Positions 16,852 to 23,931 of a stretch of 41,878 nucleotides of DNA are shown here, one piece after another (positions within the stretch are counted from its first letter, which is position 1; the number at the start of each line of letters is the position of its first letter). The stretch spans positions 1 through 41,878 of the forward strand of contig CAMDAC010000026.1 of NCBI GenBank assembly GCA_945888325.1. Direction: 5' to 3'. The notes below the pieces were generated by a model. The model did not search any database. It worked only from the letters and a program-made list of their open reading frames with translations, and had not been told where the DNA came from. This stretch comes from Candidatus Sulfopaludibacter sp. SbA3. GTDB lineage: Bacteria; Pseudomonadota; Alphaproteobacteria; Caulobacterales; Hyphomonadaceae. Position numbers and translations under genes: made by a program.

Positions 16852-17580
16852 ATGCGCGCCTACGACGGATCGGCTGTTCTCGAAGCGATCCGGGCCATCA
16901 ATTCAGCCGGAACGCCTGAGGCGACACTTTCAGCCCTGTCGGCCTTCATCGACGGCTATGGGTTTGAGAGGATCTACCTGGGCCAGCTCGTCAACCCGGC
17001 GAACGTCCCGCTCAAGGATATCCTCTACCTTTCCGACTGGCCTGAAGAGCTGAAGGAGCAGCGCCGGCTGCAGATGGCTGCCCTGCATGATCCGGTTGCG
17101 CTGTGCGCCCTGCGCTCGAAGTGCCCCTTCACCTGGGCTGAGGCAAGGGCAACTGCCTCGCGCGCCGGCAAGAGGACGGTCGACCTGGTCCGCGATCATG
17201 GGATCACGGACGGCATGATGTTTCCGATGCATGCGCTCCAGAGCGTTCCCGGCGGCGTGTCGCTGGGGGGAAGCCGGAAGACTGACCTCACGCGCACCCA
17301 GGTCAAGGAACTCGAGATCGTCTGCCAGACCGCCTATTATCATCTGGAGGCGATGCTCGGACCGTTTCCCTACCAACAGCTTGCGCAGCTTACCCGCCGC
17401 GAACGGGAATGCGTCCAGTTTGCTGCCGCGGGTAAATCGAACTGGGAGATCGCAGCGATCCTTGGGATCGCCGAAGACACCGTGAAGAAGACGCTCCACC
17501 GCGCCGGCGGCAAGCTGGAAGCCGTGAACCGGGCTCATATCGTCGCCAACGCTATCGCGCGCCACCAGATTTTTCCCTGA
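16852..17580 (+). CDS. LuxR-type quorum-sensing regulator
   Basis: Acyl-homoserine-lactone-responsive transcription factor of 242 residues, with GGAGAGGG before its ATG. The ligand-binding domain covers about residues 15-165 and keeps family landmarks: Trp63, Asp80-Pro81 in LHDPVA, Trp95 in FTW and Gly121 in DGMMFP. The LuxR/GerE DNA-binding domain is at about 177-238 (LTRRERECVQFAAAGKSNWEIA, with Glu184). It is followed 73 bases later by the luxI homologue in the same direction, so this is a cognate pair and not a solo regulator. A dyad between the two genes may be its binding site. Confidence 0.92.
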   Translation: MRAYDGSAVLEAIRAINSAGTPEATLSALSAFIDGYGFERIYLGQLVNPANVPLKDILYLSDWPEELKEQRRLQMAALHDPVALCALRSKCPFTWAEARATASRAGKRTVDLVRDHGITDGMMFPMHALQSVPGGVSLGGSRKTDLTRTQVKELEIVCQTAYYHLEAMLGPFPYQQLAQLTRRERECVQFAAAGKSNWEIAAILGIAEDTVKKTLHRAGGKLEAVNRAHIVANAIARHQIFP

Positions 17581-17583
17581 CAA

Positions 17584-17599
17584 GTCCCCGAAAGGGGAC
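17584..17599. promoter_or_regulatory. Candidate lux-type box upstream of luxI
   Basis: GTCCCC-GAAA-GGGGAC is a perfect 6-base dyad that begins 3 bases after the luxR stop and ends 54 bases before the luxI ATG. LuxR regulators usually bind a dyad of about 18-20 bases in this place to activate the synthase gene. The sequence differs from the Vibrio consensus, so the assignment rests on position and symmetry. The GNRA-like loop would also make it a stable RNA hairpin. Confidence 0.5.
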
Positions 17600-17620
17600 A
17601 TTACACGCCGCCTCATTGCG

Positions 17621-17638
17621 GGCAGGTTCGACCTGTCC
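17621..17638. promoter_or_regulatory. Second dyad upstream of luxI
   Basis: CAGGT-TCG-ACCTG (17623-17635), extended imperfectly to GGCAGGTTCGACCTGTCC, lies 15 bases before the luxI ATG and just ahead of its GGAGAGG ribosome site. The CAGGT/ACCTG arms resemble the inner part of classical lux boxes (CTGT...ACAG) less than perfectly. It could be a repressor site covering the start. Confidence 0.4.
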
Positions 17639-17653
17639 GAAAAGGAGAGGCTG

Positions 17654-18304
17654 ATGTTCAGGATCATCACACCGCAGAACCGCGACACCTACCGTGACCT
17701 CGTCGCTGAAATGCATGAAATGCGCTACCGGGTCGTTGTCGGCGAATGGGGCTGGGACATCCCGGGTGTCGTGGTCGGCCACGAGGCAGACCAGTTCGAC
17801 ACTGACCAGACCCTCTATGTCATTGTCCAGAACGATGCGGGCGATGTTGTCGGCACCTCGCGCCTGAACCCGACGACCGCGCCGCACATGTTGAGCGAAC
17901 TCTTTGCCGAGTGCTGCGACCTGCAGCCCTGGCCGGTCGGAGACGACGTGTGGGAATGCTCACGGTTTGTCACCGAGCGCGCGAAGATGATCGACCCGGT
18001 CGAGGATTTCCGCGTGCGCTGCCGGGTCGGCATCGGGCTCACGGTCTGCTGCCTCGACCGCGGGATCACGCGCCTCAGCTGGCTGACCCATCAGAAGTTC
18101 TACAACCTCGTCCAGCAGGTCTGGAAGACCGAGCCGCTCGGGCTGCCGCGCCGCGATGAAGGCGACTGGGCCTGGATACCGGCGGTCTCCTCGATCGACG
18201 CAGCAACGCTCGACCGCCAGCTTGACCGTTACCGGAACGCAGAGGCGATTGTCGAGGCCTACATGGAGCCGAAGCTCGCTGCCCGCCGCGGGAGGGTCGC
18301 GTGA
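17654..18304 (+). CDS. LuxI-type acyl-homoserine-lactone synthase
   Basis: 216-residue autoinducer synthase that joins an acyl chain to S-adenosylmethionine and cyclises it to a homoserine lactone. Residues 24-49 (RYRVVVGEWGWD, then GHEADQFD) hold the conserved Arg, Trp and Asp residues of the active site; VVGTSRLNPTT and WECSRF (around the conserved Arg and Glu) follow. GGAGAGG lies 3-9 bases before the ATG. The PhyH dioxygenase gene overlaps its stop by one base (TGATG), so the two are almost surely translated from the same message. The acyl chain cannot be predicted from sequence alone. Confidence 0.93.
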   Translation: MFRIITPQNRDTYRDLVAEMHEMRYRVVVGEWGWDIPGVVVGHEADQFDTDQTLYVIVQNDAGDVVGTSRLNPTTAPHMLSELFAECCDLQPWPVGDDVWECSRFVTERAKMIDPVEDFRVRCRVGIGLTVCCLDRGITRLSWLTHQKFYNLVQQVWKTEPLGLPRRDEGDWAWIPAVSSIDAATLDRQLDRYRNAEAIVEAYMEPKLAARRGRVA

Positions 18305-19290
18305 TGGCCCGAAATTCTCCCTGTGTTTCCGCTGACGATTGCGGCGTGTTCGGTACAGACGGGGTCGTCTGCCTGCGGAGCGTCCTGACCGCGGCCGAAG
18401 TCGGTCAGCTGCGCCGCGCTGTCGAGCGCCAGATCGCCGGGCTGCACCAGTCGAGGACCGGTTATGATTTCGAATCCCTTGCCCGCCAGGTCTGGACCCC
18501 GGGCCGGGACGTGGATACCGGGGCGGCCGACCGTTTCGACATGGCGCGCTTGAAGGAGATGGTCGGCGCTGACCCCCTCGCGCGCCCGCTGCAGGAGGAG
18601 GTGCCCGCTGGCGGCGACGGCCTGTTCTTCTACGATGTCGCGGCATGGAAGCATGACCTGGGCGTGCGTGAAGTCGCCTTCGATTCTGCTCTGCCGGAAA
18701 TCGCCGGCCATCTGATGCAGGCGGCCTATGTGAATTTCTGGGAGGACACGACATTCGTGAAGGCGCCCCGCACGCGCCAGAAGACCGCGTTCCACCAGGA
18801 CCTTGCCTATTTCCAGATCGAAGGAGACCAGTGTGTCGTCGTCTGGATCCCGCTGGATCCGGCTGATCTCGGGAACGGCGTGATGCAGTACGTCCGCGGA
18901 TCACACCGGTGGGGCGAGACCTTTGCCCCGAACGTCTTTGTCTCGCAGACGCCGTTCGCCGCGTCGCCGGAAAAACGCTGTCCGGATATCGAAGGCGCGC
19001 CGGGTGACTTCGACATTATCTCTTTCATTGTCGAGCCGGGCGATGTGATCATCCATCATGTGAAGACGGTGCACGGCGCCGGCGGCAATCCCAGCGACCG
19101 CTGGCGGCGGGCGGTGTCACTACGCTATTGCGGGGACCAGGTTCGCTACCGTGACCGGCCGGGCGCCATACCGCAGGTCGGCGTCACCCATGGTTTGAAG
19201 GATGGGGACCGGCTCCTTGCGGCGGACTATCCCGTCGTCTGGCCGAAGCCGTGGCCAGGGCTCAGGCTGGCGGACCTTTACGGGCTCTGA
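18304..19290 (+). CDS. Phytanoyl-CoA dioxygenase (PhyH) family protein coupled to luxI
   Basis: Fe(II)/2-oxoglutarate-dependent oxygenase of 328 residues. I start it at the ATG at 18304, which shares a base with the luxI stop. Metal ligands are visible as FHQD (His164, Asp166) and a distal His in VHGAGGN; the Arg in WRRAVSLRY likely binds 2-oxoglutarate. PhyH-fold enzymes hydroxylate acyl-CoAs and many natural products. I recall the same luxI-PhyH pairing in sphingomonads. Here it could hydroxylate the homoserine-lactone acyl chain or its precursor; acting on the neighbouring lasso peptide is another possibility. Both are inference. Gene ends 145 bases before the convergent fic gene. Confidence 0.87.
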   Translation: MARNSPCVSADDCGVFGTDGVVCLRSVLTAAEVGQLRRAVERQIAGLHQSRTGYDFESLARQVWTPGRDVDTGAADRFDMARLKEMVGADPLARPLQEEVPAGGDGLFFYDVAAWKHDLGVREVAFDSALPEIAGHLMQAAYVNFWEDTTFVKAPRTRQKTAFHQDLAYFQIEGDQCVVVWIPLDPADLGNGVMQYVRGSHRWGETFAPNVFVSQTPFAASPEKRCPDIEGAPGDFDIISFIVEPGDVIIHHVKTVHGAGGNPSDRWRRAVSLRYCGDQVRYRDRPGAIPQVGVTHGLKDGDRLLAADYPVVWPKPWPGLRLADLYGL

Positions 19291-19435
19291 GTGCGGCGGG
19301 GCCGGGGTGTGAAGGCCGGACTTGGCGACGAAGGATATTACAGATTCTCATTTTCAGATGGCCAGCTGAAGCCCGCATGCCATCCTCGCCAATCGGCCCC
19401 GATTGTACGGCATCGGGTCTCTTGCGACGGTTGCG

Positions 19436-20539
19436 TCAGCTGAGCTTCAGGAAGTAACGGGTGGATTTGAGTTCCCCCTCGCGGACGAGCGCGCCTTTGG
19501 CGACCATGTCGGCAAGGTCGCGCGTTGCGGTTGCTGTCGGGGCTCCCGTGATGGTCATGTAATTCTTCGCGCTGAGGCCGCCCTTGAAGCCGTCAATTCC
19601 TTCCGCGAACATGACCAGCAACGCTTTGTCCTGCCTGGTGTTCAGCTGCCCTGCGAGGCGATCGAAGAGGCGGGCCTTGCCCAGCATGAATTCGACCTGA
19701 CTCAGGCTTAGGTCCTGCGCCTCGAGCGCGATGTCCGCAAACCAGTTCAGCCACCGATCCGCGTTCAAGGTTGCGCTCGCCAGCTCCAGTTCGCGGTAGT
19801 ACGCCTTGCGGTGGCGCAGCAGGGCGCCGGCCAGGGATGTAAAGACGGGCCGCTGCCTTCCTTGGGCGAGCGCCTTTTCCGAGATGGCACGTCCGATCCG
19901 GCCATTCCCGTCTTTGTACGGATGAATGCACTCAAACCAGAGATGCGCAAGACCGGATCGCTCGATCGGAAGCAGCGGCGCAGCGCCTGTCGGCGCCGTC
20001 TGGTTAAACCAGTCGATGAACGCCGCCATATGGCCAGGGACGGCGCTGGAGGGAGGCGCTTCATAGTGAACCTTTGGCGCATAGGAAGCGCCCGATATGA
20101 TCTGCATCGGTTCTTCGTGCTGGCGGTAGCCGCCGACGCTCTTCAGGCCGCTTCGGCCGTTCAGCATTGTCCTGTGCCAGCGATGAAGCATCGCGTCCGA
20201 GAGCGGATCACCTGATGTCGTCAAGAGGTTGACCATCATTTCAGCGATCCCGCTTTCGGCGGGTCGGGCCGATGTCTGGTCGGCCTTCAGCCCAAGGGCG
20301 CGCTGAATCGAGGATTGGGCACTTGCGCGGTCCAGCGTTTCCCCCTCGATCTGAGACGTATCGATCGCTTCGAGGCTCATGACCGATATGCTGAGATTGA
20401 TCCTGTCTTCCTCAGAAATATGGCGCGACGTGCCTATCAGGACGCCGGCCTGCTCAAGAAAGCGAGCCTCGCGCGCGGCGAGTGCGGGCCGGTCCCGGAC
20501 GAATTCCGGCCAGTCACGAAGTTCCCAGTTCCAGGCCAT
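19436..20539 (-). CDS. Fic-domain protein with DUF4172 N-terminus (AMPylator or related)
   Basis: 367-residue Fic protein, predicted to transfer AMP or another nucleotide part to a target hydroxyl. An N-terminal DUF4172-like region (WELRDWPEF at residue 5) comes first. TSQIEG at 61-66 matches the autoinhibitory (S/T)xxxE(G/N) motif, with Glu65 expected to block the ATP site, so this is a class-II Fic with built-in inhibition. The active motif HPYKDGNGRIGRA starts at His206. The last 70 residues look like a winged helix. It needs no separate antitoxin. It is convergent with the PhyH gene and divergent from the hipBA pair. Confidence 0.9.
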   Translation of the reverse strand: MAWNWELRDWPEFVRDRPALAAREARFLEQAGVLIGTSRHISEEDRINLSISVMSLEAIDTSQIEGETLDRASAQSSIQRALGLKADQTSARPAESGIAEMMVNLLTTSGDPLSDAMLHRWHRTMLNGRSGLKSVGGYRQHEEPMQIISGASYAPKVHYEAPPSSAVPGHMAAFIDWFNQTAPTGAAPLLPIERSGLAHLWFECIHPYKDGNGRIGRAISEKALAQGRQRPVFTSLAGALLRHRKAYYRELELASATLNADRWLNWFADIALEAQDLSLSQVEFMLGKARLFDRLAGQLNTRQDKALLVMFAEGIDGFKGGLSAKNYMTITGAPTATATRDLADMVAKGALVREGELKSTRYFLKLS

Positions 20540-20845
20540 GATCGATCACCCGACGGACTCGGCAGCGCTCGCAGGTTATGCAGCCTCCCAGGGTGAAAAC
20601 ATTCTTCACGCGTGAGGCGACGGTTGATCGCAATATCCCCCTGCAGGGGAAGTGGAAAGTTGTCTGCGTTTCATCAGTACGGGAAACAGCAGATGCGAGG
20701 AGCTAGCGCCTCGCCAGCAATGACCTCGAGCCCAATTGGGGAAGGATTGCGCCCGGGCACCGTGGGCGCAGCACGATTGGGTCCACTTAGGTGCAAACGC
20801 CGTCTGGGCCCGGCGGGCCCAACACAACGCCTGCTTTAAATAGAT

Positions 20846-20861
20846 CTTACCGATCAGGAAG
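20846..20861. promoter_or_regulatory. Hip operator 1 (degenerate)
   Basis: CTTACCGATCAGGAAG, a diverged copy of the palindrome found at 20896 and 20946, with two symmetry-breaking or variant positions. It is the most distant site from hipB, 107 bases before its start. Confidence 0.6.
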
Positions 20862-20895
20862 TATCGGGCGATTCCGACAGGGTGGGAAGCAATTT

Positions 20896-20911
20896 CTTCC
20901 CGACCGGGAAG
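20896..20911. promoter_or_regulatory. Hip operator 2
   Basis: CTTCCCG-AC-CGGGAAG with arms extending to TTCTTCCCG...CGGGAAGAA (20894-20913). It begins exactly 50 bases after operator 1 and 50 before operator 3, about five helical turns each, so bound dimers would face the same side of the DNA. Confidence 0.75.
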
Positions 20912-20945
20912 AATTAAGCTTGTGGTAGGGCTTCTTCATCAATTT

Positions 20946-20961
20946 CTTCCCGATCGGGAAG
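20946..20961. promoter_or_regulatory. Hip operator 3, overlapping the hipB ribosome site
   Basis: CTTCCCGATCGGGAAG is a perfect 16-base palindrome ending 7 bases before the hipB ATG. Its right arm supplies the GGGAAGG ribosome site. Binding by HipB or the HipBA complex here would repress the operon, as in the E. coli hip system where HipB binds repeated inverted repeats. The regulator assignment is inferred from position. Confidence 0.78.
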
Positions 20962-20968
20962 GTGAAAT

Positions 20969-21196
20969 ATGATAAAAACGGCCAGGGAATTCGGACAGCT
21001 GGTGGCGAAGGCCCGCAAGGCGCTCGGCATTACGCAGCGCGAGCTTGCGCTGGCGATCAATGTTGGCGAGCGGTTCATTGTTGAGCTTGAGGCTGGCAAG
21101 CCCACGGCGCAGCTTGGCAAGGCGCTCGCGGCGGCGCGCGCTGCAGGCGTGCGGCTGGAAGACATGTCAGGCCTGACCGGCGCGCGTGACGCCTGA
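20969..21196 (+). CDS. hipB: HipB-like antitoxin and repressor
   Basis: 75-residue XRE-type helix-turn-helix protein, with LGITQRELALAINVGERFIVEL (helix-turn-helix at about 18-40; shown up to the recognition helix) and the GKPTAQLGKAL stretch seen in HipB proteins. It would bind and hold the HipA kinase inactive and repress its own operon at the three upstream palindromes. Its stop overlaps the hipA start by one base. Short HipBs of this size are usual for the family. Confidence 0.85.
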   Translation: MIKTAREFGQLVAKARKALGITQRELALAINVGERFIVELEAGKPTAQLGKALAAARAAGVRLEDMSGLTGARDA

Positions 21197-22485
21197 TGCC
21201 AGATGTGTATGCAGATGGCGTTATTGCCGGGGCTATAGAGACCGGCCTGCGCGAAACGGCTTTCATCTATGATCCCGCCTGGCTGAAGAGCCCGGCACGC
21301 TTTCCGCTGTCCCTGTCGATGCCGCTGTCAGCGAGGGAATGGGGCCCGGATGTCATTCTTCCCTGGCTCATGAACCTTCTGCCTGAAGGTGCGCCGCTTC
21401 GCGCCCTCACACGCGCGCTCGGTGCGTCAGCCGAAGATGTCCTCGCCCTCATAAGCGCGTCGGGGGGAGATCTTGCGGGAGCCCTTTCGATCCGGCCGCC
21501 GGCCGGGCTCGCCCGGAACGAGCCGATCAGGGATGAAGCCGCGCTCGAGCGTATTCTGAACGAATTGCCCGCAAAACCCTTCCTTGTCGGCGAGGAAGGC
21601 GTGGCCATGAGCCTTGCCGGCGCGCAGGATAAGCTCCCCGTCGCGTTCGAAAACGGCGCCTTCTATATCCCGGTCAACGGAGCTGCCTCGACTCATATCC
21701 TGAAGCCGGACACGGCATCTCTCCCGGGAAGCGTCCAGAATGAAGCCCTGTGCATGCAGCTCGCGCGCCGGTGCGGGCTGAATGTCGCTGACGTCACCAC
21801 CGGGATTGCAGGCGATCGCAGCTATCTCCTCGTCACGCGGTATGACCGTATACTGAACGAAGGCGCGGTGCGCCGGATCCATCAGGAAGATTTCTGCCAG
21901 GCCCTCGGCCGCCCGCCCGGCGCCAAGTACGAACACAACGCGACCGGAGTCCCGGGGCCGTCGCTCGCCGACATGTTTGCCCTCATCGGCGAGCACATGA
22001 CCGCGCGGGACACCAACCGGTTTCTCGACGCTGTCATCTTCAACGTCGCCATCGGGAACGTGGACTCTCACGCGAAGAATTATTCTATCCTGCTGACTCA
22101 CGGCCGCGTCGAACTTGCGCCTCTCTATGACCTGATGTCGGGCCTTGCCTGGGCCAACATCACCGAGACCCACGCTCAATCGGTAGGCGGCCAGCGACGG
22201 GGCAGGTACATATTGATGCGTCATTGGCAGCGCCTTGCCGCCGCGGCGGGGCTGTCGGCGCCGGCGGTCCTGCGCCGCGTTGTCTCCGTCTGCGACAGGA
22301 TAGCCGACGAGCTTCCACGTGCCCGCGAGGACGTTCTTGCAATGCCGGCCGGAGAAGGCGTGCTGCTGGAGACGGTCAGTCGCGAAATCGCCGCACGCGT
22401 TAAAACCGTCCGGTTCAACGCGCGCACTGGCGAGCCCGGTGACCCGGCCGATCACCCGGAGGATGGAGACACCCCGGGAGACTGA
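21196..22485 (+). CDS. hipA: HipA-like serine/threonine kinase toxin
   Basis: 429-residue toxin, close to E. coli HipA length (440). The N-terminal subdomain (residues 1-110) contains LPWLMNLLPEG, seen in the family. The kinase core has SLAGAQDK at 139-146, corresponding to the glycine-rich loop with the autophosphorylated Ser; HILKP at 167-171; NVDSHAKN with catalytic Asp290; and LAPLYDLMSG with metal-binding Asp312. HipA phosphorylates glutamyl-tRNA synthetase in E. coli, blocking translation; relatives target other synthetases, so the target here is open. ATG overlaps the hipB stop, the usual coupled arrangement. All key residues are present, so it is probably active. Confidence 0.9.
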   Translation: MPDVYADGVIAGAIETGLRETAFIYDPAWLKSPARFPLSLSMPLSAREWGPDVILPWLMNLLPEGAPLRALTRALGASAEDVLALISASGGDLAGALSIRPPAGLARNEPIRDEAALERILNELPAKPFLVGEEGVAMSLAGAQDKLPVAFENGAFYIPVNGAASTHILKPDTASLPGSVQNEALCMQLARRCGLNVADVTTGIAGDRSYLLVTRYDRILNEGAVRRIHQEDFCQALGRPPGAKYEHNATGVPGPSLADMFALIGEHMTARDTNRFLDAVIFNVAIGNVDSHAKNYSILLTHGRVELAPLYDLMSGLAWANITETHAQSVGGQRRGRYILMRHWQRLAAAAGLSAPAVLRRVVSVCDRIADELPRAREDVLAMPAGEGVLLETVSREIAARVKTVRFNARTGEPGDPADHPEDGDTPGD

Positions 22486-22522
22486 TCCTTCTGGCCAGGC
22501 ATCAACGGGGTGGACGCACAGA

Positions 22523-23776
22523 CTACCTCGCCCCCGAAGGCTGCCTGCCGTCCGGCACCAGATCCATCCAGTCACTCGGCGGCAGGCCGAGCGTCAGGTC
22601 GAGGAACATCGGCGCGATCCGCCACAACCGCTTCGAGCGGGTGTTGGACAGCACCACGATGCCGGTATCCTGATCGGGCAGGAACATGATCTGCGCGCCA
22701 TAGCCATCGACTGTGCCGCCATGCGCAACCACCGTATGCCCCGCATATTCATAGACACGCCATCCATAGGCATAGTGCGATGACGTGAGGCCCGGCAGGG
22801 CGCCGCGCATCCGGCGCGTCTCTGACGGCGTGCTGACTTGCGGCGCATGGATCCTGCCCAGCACGCCCCGCGGCAGCACGTCCGGCGCGTTGCCGAGCTG
22901 CGCTTTCAGCCACTGCGCCATGTCCCGGATCGAGGCGTTGACGCCGCCCGCCGCCGGCGTCGCATAGTAGGGCGCCTTCACCTCCATCTTCGTCCAGGGA
23001 AAAGCGGGTTGAGTTGGGTCCTTCTGGCTTTTCCGGCTGTGCGGACGGGCCCAGCTCGCACTGAGGGTAAGTCCCTCCAAACCATAGGACGCCGTCTTCA
23101 TGTCCAGCGGCTTGAACAGCCGCGCCTCGACAAGCTCCGCAAACGGCTCGCCATACGCCTTCGAGAGCGCCCGGCCGGCGAGATCGTAGGTGATGTTCTG
23201 GTAAGCGTAACAGTCCGCCGCCGGGCAGATCAGTTTCACCTTGCGAAACTCCGGCAGGATCACGTCCGGCAGCTTGCCCGCTTCCAGCAGATTGTCATAG
23301 GCGTTGGGCGGCAGTCCCGTCCGGTGGCTGAGAAGGTGGGCCAGCGTCAACGATGTCTCGGCGCCGCGCGGCAGCGCCAGGTCCGGCGCAAACCCCGTGA
23401 CCGGCGCATCGAGGGAGAGCTTCCCCTCCGCCGCGGCGAGGCCGACCAGGCTGGAGGCGAAGCCCTTGGAGAGCGACGCGATGCGGAACACCGTGTCCCC
23501 GGTCACCGCCTCGCCGCCGCCGACTTCCGTCTCGCCATAGGTGCGCAGGAACGTCACTTCGCCGCCGCGCACCACGGCGACGGCCAGCCCCACGAAATCA
23601 CCGGTTTCCATCGCCTGCTGGAGGTTCGCCTCCAGCCGCAGCAACTGCGCATCGGCGACGACCTGTGGCGGGACGAAGGGCACCAGCGGGAGAGCCTGAG
23701 CGCTGTTGAGCGCATGAAAGCCCGACAAACCCGCCACCAGAAGGCTGGCCGCAGCCTTGATTGAACGACTGGCCAT
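22523..23776 (-). CDS. Exported serine hydrolase of the class-C beta-lactamase fold
   Basis: 417-residue protein with an N-terminal signal sequence ending near AQAL. It carries the penicillin-recognising triad: SLSK (Ser101, Lys104), YQN (Tyr192) and HGG near residue 357 in VVAHGGTVDGYG. This family includes AmpC-like beta-lactamases, D-aminopeptidases, esterases and peptidoglycan-modifying enzymes, and the motifs alone do not separate them. It is probably periplasmic. It is convergent with hipA (38 bases apart) and 155 bases from the DUF3604 gene on the same strand, and may be independently transcribed. Confidence 0.87.
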   Translation of the reverse strand: MASRSIKAAASLLVAGLSGFHALNSAQALPLVPFVPPQVVADAQLLRLEANLQQAMETGDFVGLAVAVVRGGEVTFLRTYGETEVGGGEAVTGDTVFRIASLSKGFASSLVGLAAAEGKLSLDAPVTGFAPDLALPRGAETSLTLAHLLSHRTGLPPNAYDNLLEAGKLPDVILPEFRKVKLICPAADCYAYQNITYDLAGRALSKAYGEPFAELVEARLFKPLDMKTASYGLEGLTLSASWARPHSRKSQKDPTQPAFPWTKMEVKAPYYATPAAGGVNASIRDMAQWLKAQLGNAPDVLPRGVLGRIHAPQVSTPSETRRMRGALPGLTSSHYAYGWRVYEYAGHTVVAHGGTVDGYGAQIMFLPDQDTGIVVLSNTRSKRLWRIAPMFLDLTLGLPPSDWMDLVPDGRQPSGAR

Positions 23777-23931
23777 CCCTGCGCCTCCGCATCCTCACCC
23801 CGGTTAGAACCGGGTCCGCTGGTCCTGTCCAGATCGGCTGAAGCACGCCGGTATGAGGGGCGCGAAAGGTCAGCCGCACGCCGCCCGTATCGGGCGGCGG
23901 CGCCAACTCCCCTGCGCTGGAACCGGGGGGC

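Larger units (their letters stand above)
20540..20968. other. Control region between fic and hipB with three regular operators
   Basis: No convincing gene in about 430 bases. The right-hand third carries three related palindromes at exactly 50-base steps (listed separately). The left part should hold the fic promoter; nothing else is recognisable. Confidence 0.55.
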
